Of a stretch of DNA of 64,000 nucleotides, positions 1-8,728 are shown piece by piece. Made by a program: the position numbers and the translations under genes. The stretch's first letter is position 1. Every line of letters begins with the position of its first letter. Source of the DNA: Bacteroidota bacterium (GTDB lineage: Bacteria > Bacteroidota > Bacteroidia > Bacteroidales > JAGNHN01); contig JAKLHK010000001.1 of NCBI GenBank assembly GCA_022710185.1, forward strand, positions 188,632-252,631. Reading direction: 5' to 3'. The notes under the pieces were generated by a model. The model was not told the DNA's origin and made no database searches. It saw only the letters and a list, made by a program, of their open reading frames with translations.

Positions 1-1114
1 AAGGGGGAGAGCTGGGGCTCAGTCCCATCAGGCGCGCGGTTTCAGGCATCAGCTGCATCAGGCCGTAGGCCCCGCCCCCACCCTGGATCTCCGGGTGGAA
101 CTTGGACTCCTGATAGATGAGAGAGGCTACGAGGCGCCAGTCCCAACCAATGAGCTTGCTGTGTTTGCGGATCTCCTCATCAAAGGGGGAGATTACCCCC
201 CTCCCATCGGAGGCAAACTCCTGTTCCGCCTTATCCCTGACTTTGTTGTTGCGATAGTATTTTTCTCTTAACTTATTGTATTCCGTAGATTTGACAAAGA
301 CGGCCATCCATTGGTCGAGCACCCTGTGCAGGCTGTCGGAGCCCTTGCGCACGGCCCAGGCCAGCTGCTGAGGAAAGCTTACTGCGGTCTTCACATCCAG
401 TTCGGGGTGCCACGACTGGTAGTACATGGCCAGGTTCTCATCGGCCACGGTGTAGTCGATCTCCCCGGAAGCGACCTTCCGGATCAATCCTTCCACCGGA
501 TCGGAAGGGTGTTCGATCACATGGATGGTGTCCCCGATCTCCTCCTCCAGGTTCTTCAGGCGGTCGAAGTATACACTGCCTTTCTGCACATAGACGATCT
601 GACCGGCGAGGTCGAGGGGGTTGCGGATGAAACGTACCTCATGCCTGCCCTCTTCCGGATGGCTCAGTCCGGCCCTGCGCTGTACCAGCACCTGGCGGGT
701 TTGACCATGGGAGTGCACATAATCGAGGAAGGCGGAACGCTCACGCGTGAGGGTGAGGTCCATGGCGATGAGGTCCACCTCCCGCTCGTCGAGGGCACGG
801 AAGATCTCGGCCAGATCGGAGGAGACCTTGATGTTCAGCCTCACCCCGAGGTGACGGGAGAAGCGTTTGAGCAGCTCATAGTGAAAGCCCATGGGCTCGC
901 CCCTGAAAATGAAATAGGTAGAGGGACTGTATTCCGTGATGGCCGTCATCTCGCCCCGCTCCATGATGCCTTTCAGGGTTCCGCCGGTATCCCCGAGCGT
1001 ATCCGAAAAGCGGTAGCGGTCACCGGGACAGGCGCTGAACAGCAAGGCCAGCAGGCCGGTGATCAGGCAGAGGGCGAGATGGTGCAGCGGTGGTTTCAGG
1101 GCGGATGAATGCAA
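1..1114 (-). CDS. MltF-like membrane-bound lytic transglycosylase (partial, C-terminus beyond window)
   Basis: Reading the minus strand gives one open frame to the window edge, so the C-terminus is missing. After a signal peptide with lipobox LFSAC comes a bacterial solute-binding-like (SBP_bac_3) domain of about 240 residues, then a soluble lytic transglycosylase (SLT) domain. The SLT start is visible as SLIYQESKFHPEIQG followed by AYGLMQLMPETA; the Glu of QESKF is the expected catalytic acid. This order is that of MltF, which cleaves peptidoglycan glycan strands and is held at the membrane. No ATG lies before the signal peptide; TTG at 1114 (or 1123) is the best start, so the N-terminus is uncertain. 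It is divergent from dut. Confidence 0.85.
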   Translation of the reverse strand, partial: MHSSALKPPLHHLALCLITGLLALLFSACPGDRYRFSDTLGDTGGTLKGIMERGEMTAITEYSPSTYFIFRGEPMGFHYELLKRFSRHLGVRLNIKVSSDLAEIFRALDEREVDLIAMDLTLTRERSAFLDYVHSHGQTRQVLVQRRAGLSHPEEGRHEVRFIRNPLDLAGQIVYVQKGSVYFDRLKNLEEEIGDTIHVIEHPSDPVEGLIRKVASGEIDYTVADENLAMYYQSWHPELDVKTAVSFPQQLAWAVRKGSDSLHRVLDQWMAVFVKSTEYNKLREKYYRNNKVRDKAEQEFASDGRGVISPFDEEIRKHSKLIGWDWRLVASLIYQESKFHPEIQGGGGAYGLMQLMPETARLMGLSPSSPP

Positions 1115-1123
1115 TATCGCCAA

Positions 1124-1131
1124 GAAAGATA
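1124..1131 (-). promoter_or_regulatory. Candidate -7 element TATCTTTC for the MltF-like gene
   Basis: One mismatch from the Bacteroidota consensus TAnnTTTG, about 10 bases ahead of the proposed TTG start; the leader would be very short. Confidence 0.35.
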
Positions 1132-1320
1132 CAATGATGCAAGGATGTCCTCCCTGTCGTTGTTGAAAAATGCGCACCTACGGTGAAAAAAACACCCCTG
1201 TGCCATCCCTGCCCCCAGGTTGCACAACCTTGGCGCTCAGGATGCCGATGCCCCGGGGCCAGACGCACCCTTTGGCCCTGGGACCGGGGCGGGGGATACT
1301 ACCCCGTCCCCGCTTTTCGT

Positions 1321-1328
1321 TACCTTTG
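1321..1328 (+). promoter_or_regulatory. -7 promoter element TACCTTTG for dut
   Basis: Exact match to TAnnTTTG, 18 bases before the dut ATG. It fixes the start at 1347, because the upstream in-frame extension would precede the promoter. Confidence 0.6.
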
Positions 1329-1346
1329 CCGTTCTATATTGAATCC

Positions 1347-1781
1347 ATGAAGGTCAGGATCATCAACCGCTCTTCCCATCCCCTGCCGGCCTATGCTACC
1401 GATCTCAGTGCGGGCATGGACCTGAGGGCTTTCCTGGAGGAAGAGGTGAGGCTGCGCCCCCTGGGGCGTGCCCTTATTCCCACCGGGCTGTACATTGAAC
1501 TTCCCCCCGGTCACGAGGCCCAGGTGAGGCCGCGCAGCGGACTGGCGGCTAAGGAAGGCGTGACCGTGCTCAACGCCCCCGGGACCATCGACGCCGATTA
1601 CCGGGGCGAAATCAGGGTGATCCTGGTCAACCTCAGCGAGGAGGAGAGGGTGATCTGTGACGGTGAGCGTATCGCCCAGCTGGTGATTGCCCGCCACGAA
1701 CGTGTAGAATGGAGCATAACAGACAGCCTGGAAGACACCCTGCGGGGTGAAGGTGGGTTTGGACATACCGGAAAATCATAA
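1347..1781 (+). CDS. dut: dUTP diphosphatase
   Basis: Hydrolyses dUTP to dUMP and pyrophosphate, keeping uracil out of DNA and supplying the dTMP precursor; a cytoplasmic homotrimer in this family. The 144-residue product has all five dUTPase motifs: AGMDLRA (about residues 22-28), RPRSGLA (61-67), [14 protein letters not shown] (76-89), ERIAQLVI (107-114) and the C-terminal [10 protein letters not shown] (133-142). The ATG at 1347 gives the family N-terminus and lies just after a -7 promoter element; a longer reading frame from 1170 adds residues unlike any dUTPase. It is the first gene of a cluster whose order is conserved in Bacteroidota. Confidence 0.95.
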   Translation: MKVRIINRSSHPLPAYATDLSAGMDLRAFLEEEVRLRPLGRALIPTGLYIELPPGHEAQVRPRSGLAAKEGVTVLNAPGTIDADYRGEIRVILVNLSEEERVICDGERIAQLVIARHERVEWSITDSLEDTLRGEGGFGHTGKS

Positions 1782-1792
1782 CACCAGAGCCC

Positions 1793-2794
1793 ATGAAGAT
1801 CATCATACCCATGGCTGGCATCGGCAAGCGGATGCGCCCCCATACCCTCAGCGTTCCCAAGCCCCTCATCTCCCTGGCCGGCAAATCCATCGTCCAACGG
1901 CTGGTGGAAAGCATCAGCCTTTCCCTGCCGGCCCGTCCCGAGGAGATCGCCTTTATCGTGGGCGACTTCGGGGAAGCGGTGGAAAAACAGCTCCTCGACA
2001 TCGCGCAGCAGGCAGGGGCCACAGGGCGCATCTATTACCAGGAGGAAGCCCTGGGCACAGCCCACGCCATCCACTGCGCGGCTCCCTCATTGGAAGGCCC
2101 GGTAGTGGTCGCCTTTGCCGATACCCTCTTCAAGGCAGACTTCCTCCTCAGGGATGAAGAGGATGCCGTCATCTGGACCAGCCATGTTGAGGACCCCTCC
2201 GCCTTCGGGGTGGTGGTCACCGGTCCCGAAGGGCGTATTTCCGCTTTCGTGGAAAAGCCCAGGGAGTTCATCTCCGACCAGGCCATTATTGGCATTTATT
2301 ACTTCCGTGATGGCGCCGCCCTTGAACGCCGGCTGAAGAGCCTCATCGAGAGGGGAATGCACCGCAACGGGGAGTTCCAACTCACCGATACCCTGCAGGA
2401 AATGCTCGAGGAGGGGGTAAGCTTCAGTACCGCAGCCGTTGATGAATGGCTTGACTGCGGGAACAAGGATGCCACGGTGCAGACGCACCAACGCCTGCTG
2501 GAACATGAAAAGAGCCCAGACCTCATCTCCCCTCTGGCCCGGATAGGGCAGAGTCTGGTGATCCCCCCCTGCTATATCGCCCCGGGGGCCGAGATCAGCG
2601 ATTCGGTAATCGGGCCTTATGTATCCATTGGGGAGAACACCCGGGTGGAGCATTCCATCATCACCAACTCCGTTATCCAGTCCGACACCCGCATCAGCGA
2701 CGCCAACCTCGACAACTCCATGATCGGGAGCCAGGTGGTCTTTGAAGGAAGCGTGAATGAGGTTTCGCTGGGGGATTATTCCATTATCAACTGA
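1793..2794 (+). CDS. Sugar-phosphate nucleotidyltransferase with left-handed beta-helix tail
   Basis: The N-terminal Rossmann-like transferase domain begins with the signature MAGIGKRMRP followed by PKPL, and has a metal-binding Asp in FADTLF (about residue 109). Such enzymes join a sugar-1-phosphate to an NTP to make an activated nucleotide sugar. The last 80 or so residues (IGQSLVIPPCYIAPGAEI onward) show the hexapeptide pattern of a left-handed beta-helix, as in GlmU or some RmlA/ManC-like enzymes. Substrate cannot be read from sequence. It starts 11 bases after dut and ends 1 base before the next start, so it is surely co-transcribed; the neighbours suggest a role in envelope sugar supply. 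Confidence 0.88.
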   Translation: MKIIIPMAGIGKRMRPHTLSVPKPLISLAGKSIVQRLVESISLSLPARPEEIAFIVGDFGEAVEKQLLDIAQQAGATGRIYYQEEALGTAHAIHCAAPSLEGPVVVAFADTLFKADFLLRDEEDAVIWTSHVEDPSAFGVVVTGPEGRISAFVEKPREFISDQAIIGIYYFRDGAALERRLKSLIERGMHRNGEFQLTDTLQEMLEEGVSFSTAAVDEWLDCGNKDATVQTHQRLLEHEKSPDLISPLARIGQSLVIPPCYIAPGAEISDSVIGPYVSIGENTRVEHSIITNSVIQSDTRISDANLDNSMIGSQVVFEGSVNEVSLGDYSIIN

Positions 2795-2795
2795 A

Positions 2796-4517
2796 ATGAA
2801 ACATATCATCCGGCATATCCTCTGGGCGATTCCCCTGTTGCTCCTGTCCTGCGCAGCCCCAAAGACCGGAGGAAAGGGGGCCGCAGCACCTGCCCCTGTC
2901 GATCCTCAGGTAAGGTCCATTTTTCTGGATGCCAACCGGGAGAAAGTGCTGGGTAATAGCGCTGAAGCGGAAAAACTTTTCCGCATGGTGGTGGACAGGG
3001 AGCCCAACAATGCCGCCGCCCACTATGAACTGGCCCGTCTGCTCCACCGCAGCGGAAGGGAGTCGGAAGCGTTGGAGGCTGCACGCACGGCTTCCGGACT
3101 GGATCCGCAGAATGTCTGGTATACGCTATACCTGGCTGAGCTTTACGAAGATGCGGGCATGCCCGAAAAAGCGGTGCAGCTCATCGAAGACCTGACCCAA
3201 CGCTATCCTGACCAGGAAGAGTACCACGAGATGCTGGCCGGGGGCTACATCCTTCTGGGTCGCCATGCTGATGCCATCCGAACCCTTGACCTGATGGAAC
3301 GTAAGTTCGGGAAGAACGAGGACCTTCTCATGCAGAAGCGGGAGCTTTACCTGCAGGACGGCAAGTTCGACAAGGCCATGGAAGAAACCCGCAAGCTTTC
3401 GGAACTGTCTTCCCGCGACACCCGTTACCTGCTGATGATGGCCGAAATGCATATGGACCGGGGAAACAAGGAAGAGGCCCTGGCCCTGTACCGCAGGGTG
3501 CAGGATATCGATCCCGGGGACCCTTACATCCACATGTCGTTAGCAGACTATTACCGCAAAGCCGGAGACAACGAGGCTTCCTTCCGAGAGCTCATGCTGG
3601 GCATGGGCAACCCCCGCCTCGATATCGACACCAAAGTACAGGTGCTGCTTTCGTTCTACGCCGTCGGGGAGCTCTACGATACCTTGCGCAAGCAGGGCAT
3701 TGCCCTGTCCGGGGTGCTCACCCGGGCACATCCCGACGACCCCAAGTCCCATTCCATCCTGGCCGACTTCCTCGGCCGCGACGGGCAATACCCTGGAGCC
3801 AGGGAATCGCTGATGCGGGTAGTCGAGCTCGACAGCAGCAAATATATCATCTGGGAACAGCTGCTGCGCATTGAGCTTCAACTGAAGGAGTATGCGTCCA
3901 TGTCGTCGCATGCCCGCAGGGCCACGGCCCTCTTCCCTAACATGCCCATCCTTTACCTGCTGGGTGGGGTGGCGCAATACAACCGCAAGGAATATACCGC
4001 GGCGGCCCGGAGCTTTGAGCTGGGGTTAAAGCTGGTGGTGGGCGACCCCCGCCTGAAGTCTGACTTCCACACCTATCTCGGCGACACCTACCAGGAGCTG
4101 GGCGATTATCCCAATTCCACCAGGAATTATCAGCAAGCCCTCGACATTGACCCGAACAACATATACGTCCTGAACAATTACAGTTATTTCCTATCCCTGC
4201 GGAAGGACGACCTGGAGCGGGCCGCTCAGATGGCCGGCAGGGCCAATGAGCTGGAGCCCGGCAACGCATCCTACCAGGACACCTACGGCTGGGTGCTGTA
4301 TGTAATGGGGGATTATTCCGGAGCACGGACCTGGCTTGAAAAAGCTCTGGCCAGCGGGGGATCCGACAATGCCGTGATCCTTGAACATTACGCCGACGTG
4401 CTGTACAAGCTGGGCGACATTCCAGGGGCCCGTGAATATTGGAAGAAGGCAGCGGAAAAAGGCAAAGGGAGCGATCTCCTTCAGAAAAAACTCAGGGATG
4501 GGTTACTTTATGAATAG
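2796..4517 (+). CDS. TPR-repeat lipoprotein
   Basis: A 573-residue secreted lipoprotein: a basic start MKHIIRH, a hydrophobic stretch and lipobox LLLSC near residue 19. The rest is about a dozen tetratricopeptide repeats (for example AAAHYELARLLHRSGRESEA and YHEMLAGGYILLGRHADA), which make a protein-binding superhelix. Start ATG at 2796 is one base after the previous stop. No catalytic domain is seen. Its fixed position between the nucleotidyltransferase and DUF4292 in this phylum suggests an envelope scaffold, but the partner is unknown. Confidence 0.85.
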   Translation: MKHIIRHILWAIPLLLLSCAAPKTGGKGAAAPAPVDPQVRSIFLDANREKVLGNSAEAEKLFRMVVDREPNNAAAHYELARLLHRSGRESEALEAARTASGLDPQNVWYTLYLAELYEDAGMPEKAVQLIEDLTQRYPDQEEYHEMLAGGYILLGRHADAIRTLDLMERKFGKNEDLLMQKRELYLQDGKFDKAMEETRKLSELSSRDTRYLLMMAEMHMDRGNKEEALALYRRVQDIDPGDPYIHMSLADYYRKAGDNEASFRELMLGMGNPRLDIDTKVQVLLSFYAVGELYDTLRKQGIALSGVLTRAHPDDPKSHSILADFLGRDGQYPGARESLMRVVELDSSKYIIWEQLLRIELQLKEYASMSSHARRATALFPNMPILYLLGGVAQYNRKEYTAAARSFELGLKLVVGDPRLKSDFHTYLGDTYQELGDYPNSTRNYQQALDIDPNNIYVLNNYSYFLSLRKDDLERAAQMAGRANELEPGNASYQDTYGWVLYVMGDYSGARTWLEKALASGGSDNAVILEHYADVLYKLGDIPGAREYWKKAAEKGKGSDLLQKKLRDGLLYE

Positions 4518-5334
4518 AAGAACAGGTTCAGCATTCATTGCGATGCTGTTGCTCCTGCTTTTCACCGCTTGCAGCGGGACACGGCGGGTGATCAGGGAGC
4601 CGATACGGGAAGAAGGGCCGGAGTATTTATTCAAACAGCTCAAAGCCAATGAGGTCCATTTTCATGACCTCAGCCTGAAGTTTTCCGCTACCCTGATCCA
4701 GGATAAAAAGGACCGGTCGGATTTCAGTGGACAGTTGCGCATCCTGCGCGACAGCCTCATCTGGGTTTCCATCAGCCCCGCCCTGGGTATCGAAGCCATC
4801 CGGGCCATGATCACCCCCGACTCGGTGTTCGTAATGAACCGCATCGACAAGACCTATCTGGCCACCGATTTCGGGTATATCAACCGGATGATCAACGCAG
4901 CCCTCGACTATGACATGCTGCAGGCATTCCTGATCGGGAACGACTTCGCCTTTTACGAGGTCCCCCAGTTCAGGGCCACGCTGGATGGGGGGATATACCG
5001 CCTCAACACCTCGAACCGCAACAAACTGAAGAAGTATATCCGCAGGAACGTGAACGTGACCACCATCCCCCTGCAGAGCATCTGGCTTGATCCGGAGAGC
5101 TTCAAGATCACGCGGGTACAGGTCAAGGAACTGGAGGTAGAAGGCCGCAAGGTGACCGCCTCCTATTCCGGTTTCACCGGGGTAAACGGGCAGCCCTTCG
5201 CCACGCGGGTGGAGATCGAAGCCAGTGCAGAAAAGAGCATCGATCTGAACCTGGAGTACACCAGGGCGGAGATGGATGCAGGGATTGAATTCCCTTTCCG
5301 TATTCCATCCTCTTATACGCCAATGGGCCGATAG
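4510..5334 (+). CDS. DUF4292 lipoprotein (LolA/LolB-like fold predicted)
   Basis: The start ATG at 4510 overlaps the TPR gene stop, typical of translational coupling. The 274-residue product opens with a lipoprotein signal (LLLLFTAC) and continues as DUF4292, a Bacteroidota family with a predicted LolA/LolB-like beta-sheet: 'KFSATLIQDKK', 'SLIWVSISPALGIEAIRAMI', and a late 'YSGFTGVNGQPFATRVEIEA'. LolB-like folds bind lipoprotein acyl chains, so an outer-membrane lipoprotein or lipid-handling role is plausible but inferred. The reading frame extends upstream to 4381 inside the TPR gene; that extension is rejected because the signal peptide starts at 4510. Confidence 0.8.
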   Translation: MNRRTGSAFIAMLLLLLFTACSGTRRVIREPIREEGPEYLFKQLKANEVHFHDLSLKFSATLIQDKKDRSDFSGQLRILRDSLIWVSISPALGIEAIRAMITPDSVFVMNRIDKTYLATDFGYINRMINAALDYDMLQAFLIGNDFAFYEVPQFRATLDGGIYRLNTSNRNKLKKYIRRNVNVTTIPLQSIWLDPESFKITRVQVKELEVEGRKVTASYSGFTGVNGQPFATRVEIEASAEKSIDLNLEYTRAEMDAGIEFPFRIPSSYTPMGR

Positions 5335-5348
5335 GCATGAAAAAACAA

Positions 5349-5356
5349 TATCTTTG
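5349..5356 (+). promoter_or_regulatory. -7 promoter element TATCTTTG before envC
   Basis: Exact TAnnTTTG match, 33 bases before the ATG at 5390, suggesting envC can be transcribed separately from the upstream cluster. Confidence 0.55.
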
Positions 5357-5389
5357 AGCGTGCACCCCAGCCTACCCACCCGCAACCTG

Positions 5390-6604
5390 ATGATACGCCT
5401 CCTGGCGCTGTGCCTCCTCTGGGGCATGGGGCTGTCGGTATACCCCCAGGATCGCAAGGAGCAGCTGCAGCGGGAAAAATCGAAGCTGGAGGAGGAAATC
5501 CGCTATACCAACGAACTGCTGGAGAAGACCCGCCGGAGCAAAAAGGCATCGGTGAACGAAGTGGTCCTGCTGCAGAACAAGATCCGCAAGCGCGAGCAGC
5601 TCATTTCGGCCTACGACCGTCAGCTGAAGTCCATAGAGCGCGACATCATGAGCGCGGGGAACGAGATCCGGCGCCTGGAAGCCGAACTCCAGGCCCTGAA
5701 GGAGGAGTACGCCCGGATGATCTATTACGCGCAGAAAAACCGCAACGCCTACAGTCGTCTGATGTTCATCTTTTCGGCCGAATCCTTCAACCAGGCATAC
5801 CGTCGGTTGAAGTATTTCCAGCAATACAGCGAGTACCGGAGAAGGCAGGCCGAACTCATCCGTGAGACCGAGGGAGAGCTAACGCGCAGGATCAGCCTGC
5901 TGCAGGGTCAGCGAGAGGAAAAGACCGTCATCCTGGAGGAAGAGAAGGATGAGCGGACCAAGCTGCAGCGGGAGCGCCAGGACAAGAACCAGGCGCTCAA
6001 CACGCTGAAGCAGCAGGAGAAGAGCCTGCTGCAGACGCTGAGGGAGAAGGAGAAGGCCCGGCAACGGCTCAACCAGGAGATTGAGCGCATTATCGCGGAA
6101 GAGATCCGTAAGGCCCGTGAAGCCGGGGGCAGCCGGAGCAAGGCCGCACCATCCGACGTGTTCGAGCTAACGCCGGAAGAACTCGAACTCAGTGCCAGCT
6201 TCGAGAACAACCACGGAAAACTGCCCTGGCCCCTTGAAAGAGGAGTGATTTCCGGCACTTTCGGAGAGCACGACCATCCGGTGCTCAAAGGGATCAAGAC
6301 CAGGAGCAATGGGGTGGACATGATGACCTCCGGGGGGGCCGTGGCCCGTGCCGTGTTCAAAGGCAAGGTGTCGCGGGTGATGAACGTGCCCCGTTTCAAT
6401 ACGGTGGTCATCATTCGCCACGGGGAATACCTGTCCGTTTATTCCAACCTGATCGACGTCAGCGTGAAAATGGGCGACATGGTCAGTACCAAACAGCCCA
6501 TCGGGCGGGTGGCCCCAAGCCCGGATGAAGAAAAAACCGAGCTTCATTTCGAGATATGGAAAGGGAAGACCGTGATGAATCCTGAGCCCTGGCTTGCGCG
6601 CTGA
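5390..6604 (+). CDS. EnvC-like murein hydrolase activator (coiled coil plus degenerate LytM/M23 domain)
   Basis: A 404-residue protein: a cleaved signal peptide (LLALCLLWGMGLSVYPQ), about 230 residues of strongly charged coiled coil rich in E, K, R and Q, then a C-terminal LytM/peptidase M23 domain. The catalytic zinc ligands of true M23 enzymes are not all there: the expected His of HxGxD is Asn (SNGVDM), and the expected HxH is ELH (TELHFEIW). This pattern matches EnvC/NlpD-type activators, which bind and switch on cell-wall amidases at division instead of cutting wall themselves. It is the last gene of the dut cluster. The ATG at 5390 is chosen because the signal peptide begins there. Confidence 0.85.
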   Translation: MIRLLALCLLWGMGLSVYPQDRKEQLQREKSKLEEEIRYTNELLEKTRRSKKASVNEVVLLQNKIRKREQLISAYDRQLKSIERDIMSAGNEIRRLEAELQALKEEYARMIYYAQKNRNAYSRLMFIFSAESFNQAYRRLKYFQQYSEYRRRQAELIRETEGELTRRISLLQGQREEKTVILEEEKDERTKLQRERQDKNQALNTLKQQEKSLLQTLREKEKARQRLNQEIERIIAEEIRKAREAGGSRSKAAPSDVFELTPEELELSASFENNHGKLPWPLERGVISGTFGEHDHPVLKGIKTRSNGVDMMTSGGAVARAVFKGKVSRVMNVPRFNTVVIIRHGEYLSVYSNLIDVSVKMGDMVSTKQPIGRVAPSPDEEKTELHFEIWKGKTVMNPEPWLAR

Positions 6605-6617
6605 CGATAAGTTTTCA

Positions 6618-6625
6618 TACTTTTG
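6618..6625 (+). promoter_or_regulatory. -7 promoter element TACTTTTG for tatA
   Basis: Exact TAnnTTTG match, 24 bases before the tatA ATG. Confidence 0.5.
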
Positions 6626-6649
6626 CTGAATTCCAATGGATTATAGGAT

Positions 6650-6835
6650 ATGAACGCAATATTGCTTGGTTGGCTGGGCAGCACGGAGATCATCGTTATT
6701 GTGCTGGTGGTCCTGCTCCTCTTCGGAGGCCGCAAAATCCCCGAACTGATGCGTGGCATCGGCAAAGGGATAAAGGAATTCCGCAGCGGCATGAATGAAA
6801 AGGACGATCCCCGGGCCGGGGAAAAGAATCCCTGA
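6650..6835 (+). CDS. tatA: Sec-independent protein translocase subunit TatA/E
   Basis: A 61-residue protein with the TatA/E layout: a short N-terminus, one membrane helix ([15 protein letters not shown]), the FG hinge followed by an amphipathic helix ([18 protein letters not shown]), and a short charged tail. TatA oligomers form the passage through which TatC-bound folded proteins with twin-arginine signals cross the inner membrane. No tatC is in the window. Likely clients nearby are the DUF362 protein (56518) and the iron-sulfur fusion protein (57426), both with RR motifs. It has its own promoter element. Confidence 0.9.
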   Translation: MNAILLGWLGSTEIIVIVLVVLLLFGGRKIPELMRGIGKGIKEFRSGMNEKDDPRAGEKNP

Positions 6836-6958
6836 CCCCAGCAGGGGCAACAGGAGGCGCATGGATGCGTTATCCTTCCCTGACAAGGTTAGCCTGGCAT
6901 TAACAACCCAATGTTAGGAAAATGCAAGGGGCAGGACGAACAGACGGCCCCCTGCACT

Positions 6959-6966
6959 TATATTTG
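6959..6966 (+). promoter_or_regulatory. -7 promoter element TATATTTG for the LysM transglycosylase
   Basis: Exact TAnnTTTG match 42 bases before the ATG at 7009. An imperfect inverted repeat (TGCAAGGGG at 6922-6930, GCCCCCTGCA at 6947-6956) sits directly upstream and might bind a regulator. Confidence 0.5.
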
Positions 6967-7008
6967 TGAATTCAGTAAAAAGATAACCCATATCACCAGC
7001 GAATCATC

Positions 7009-8727
7009 ATGGCATTGAACCCCGTAATGAGGTACACAGTCCTTGTACTGCTCGCCCTGACAAGCCTCCGACTGCCGGCATCCACACCGGATACCCTCAG
7101 GCCCGGCCTCCCGGCAGCTGCCACTGCGTATGACCCCATTATCGAGGCCCTTGACAGCATGGTTTCGGCCATGTTCTTCAGCACAGAAGGGCTGTATCCA
7201 TACAGGGCTCTGGAGCCCGCAGATGGGAACACCTCGATCTCCTTTATCCCCGATTCGGTCTTCCGCTACCGCATGGATGCCCTTGACCGGCGGACCCCCA
7301 TAGGAATGGTATACAACCGCGACGTGCGGCAGTATATCGAATTATACGGCGGCAGCCGCTTTCAGCAGATGCAGCGCATGATGGGCGTGGCCTATATGTA
7401 TTTCCCGCTCTTTGAAGCCGCACTGGACCGCTACAACGTTCCCCTGGAACTGAAATACCTGGCTATCGTAGAGTCTGCCCTGAACCCCACGGCTGTTTCC
7501 CGGGCCGGGGCCAAGGGATTATGGCAGTTCATGTATCAGACGGGCAAGCTTTACGGCCTGGAAGTCAACTCCGTGGTGGACGATCGCTTCGATCCCATCA
7601 AGGCTTCCGATGCAGCCGCACGCCACCTGCGCGACCTGCACAATATTTTCGGGGACTGGTCGCTGGCCCTGGCCGCCTACAATGCCGGCGCAGGCAATGT
7701 GACCCGGGCCATCCGCAGGGCCGGGGGTGTCATGGACTACTGGGCCGTAAGACCCTATCTCCCCAAGGAAACCCGGGGCTATGTGCCGGCCTTCCTGGCC
7801 GTAACCTATCTGCTGGAAAATGCCGCCCAGCATGGATTGAAGCCGGTTAAACCGGCACTTTTCTTCCAACAGACCGATACCGTGGTGGTTACCGATTTGC
7901 TCAGGTTCCGTCAGATCAGCGAGGTTACCGGCATTCCCATCGAAACCTTACGGCTGCTGAACCCATCCTTTGTGAAGGACGTCATTCCCGCAGGCCTGGG
8001 GAAAACCTATGCCATCACCCTTCCGCGCACCCACATTGCAACCTATGTCGCCATGGAGGATTCCTTGTACCGTTATAACGTCAAGGAACCAGTTGTGGTC
8101 CAAGAGATTGCCGCCATGCAGGCCCCAGTGGAAGAGACGCGGAAGTACCATACCGTGAAGCGGGGGGAAAGCCTGGGCAGCATCGCCTCACGCTACGGGG
8201 TGAGCGTGAACAACCTGAAATCGTGGAACAACCTCAGGTCCACAAAGATATACCCCAAGCAGCGGCTGGTAATCCGGGGAAAGGCCGGAAATACCTCCCT
8301 GGCCCAATCCAGCCCACGACCCGAACCGGTATCCGCATCGGCGTTGACCCACACCGTGAAGCGGGGCGAAAGCCTGGGCATCATTTCAGGCTTGTACAAG
8401 ATTGACATTGAAGACCTCAAGCAGTGGAATGGCCTTAGTTCCAACACCCTGCATCCCGGGCAGGTATTGAAGGTTCGCGCCCCTGAAGAAACACCGGCCC
8501 TGGCCAGCGAGGAAAAGGCTGAAACGCCATCTCCGGCCCCTGTGACCCAGGGCCTGCTCAGCAACAAAGCCTTTATCACCTACACCGTTCAGGCCGGGGA
8601 TACCCTGTGGAGCATAGCCAAGCGTTTTGAGGGTGTTTCGGTGGACGATATCCGCAATGCCAACGACATCAAAGCCGTGCACGAGCTGAAGCCCGGGCAG
8701 GTGCTGAAGGTACCCGTCAAAGCTTAA
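7009..8727 (+). CDS. Lytic transglycosylase with three LysM domains (MltD-like)
   Basis: A 572-residue exported enzyme that cleaves the MurNAc-GlcNAc bond with formation of anhydro-MurNAc. After a signal peptide, the SLT domain carries the catalytic Glu155 in AIVESALNP, then GAKGLWQFM and LALAAYNAGAGNV, the usual active-site and substrate motifs. Three LysM wall-binding repeats follow (HTVKRGESLGSIASRYGVS, HTVKRGESLGIISGLYKID, YTVQAGDTLWSIAKRFEGVS), the last nearest the C-terminus. The SLT plus C-terminal LysM order is that of MltD. ATG at 7027 is an alternative start that keeps the signal peptide. The next gene starts one base after its stop. Confidence 0.92.
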   Translation: MALNPVMRYTVLVLLALTSLRLPASTPDTLRPGLPAAATAYDPIIEALDSMVSAMFFSTEGLYPYRALEPADGNTSISFIPDSVFRYRMDALDRRTPIGMVYNRDVRQYIELYGGSRFQQMQRMMGVAYMYFPLFEAALDRYNVPLELKYLAIVESALNPTAVSRAGAKGLWQFMYQTGKLYGLEVNSVVDDRFDPIKASDAAARHLRDLHNIFGDWSLALAAYNAGAGNVTRAIRRAGGVMDYWAVRPYLPKETRGYVPAFLAVTYLLENAAQHGLKPVKPALFFQQTDTVVVTDLLRFRQISEVTGIPIETLRLLNPSFVKDVIPAGLGKTYAITLPRTHIATYVAMEDSLYRYNVKEPVVVQEIAAMQAPVEETRKYHTVKRGESLGSIASRYGVSVNNLKSWNNLRSTKIYPKQRLVIRGKAGNTSLAQSSPRPEPVSASALTHTVKRGESLGIISGLYKIDIEDLKQWNGLSSNTLHPGQVLKVRAPEETPALASEEKAETPSPAPVTQGLLSNKAFITYTVQAGDTLWSIAKRFEGVSVDDIRNANDIKAVHELKPGQVLKVPVKA

Positions 8728-8728
8728 C

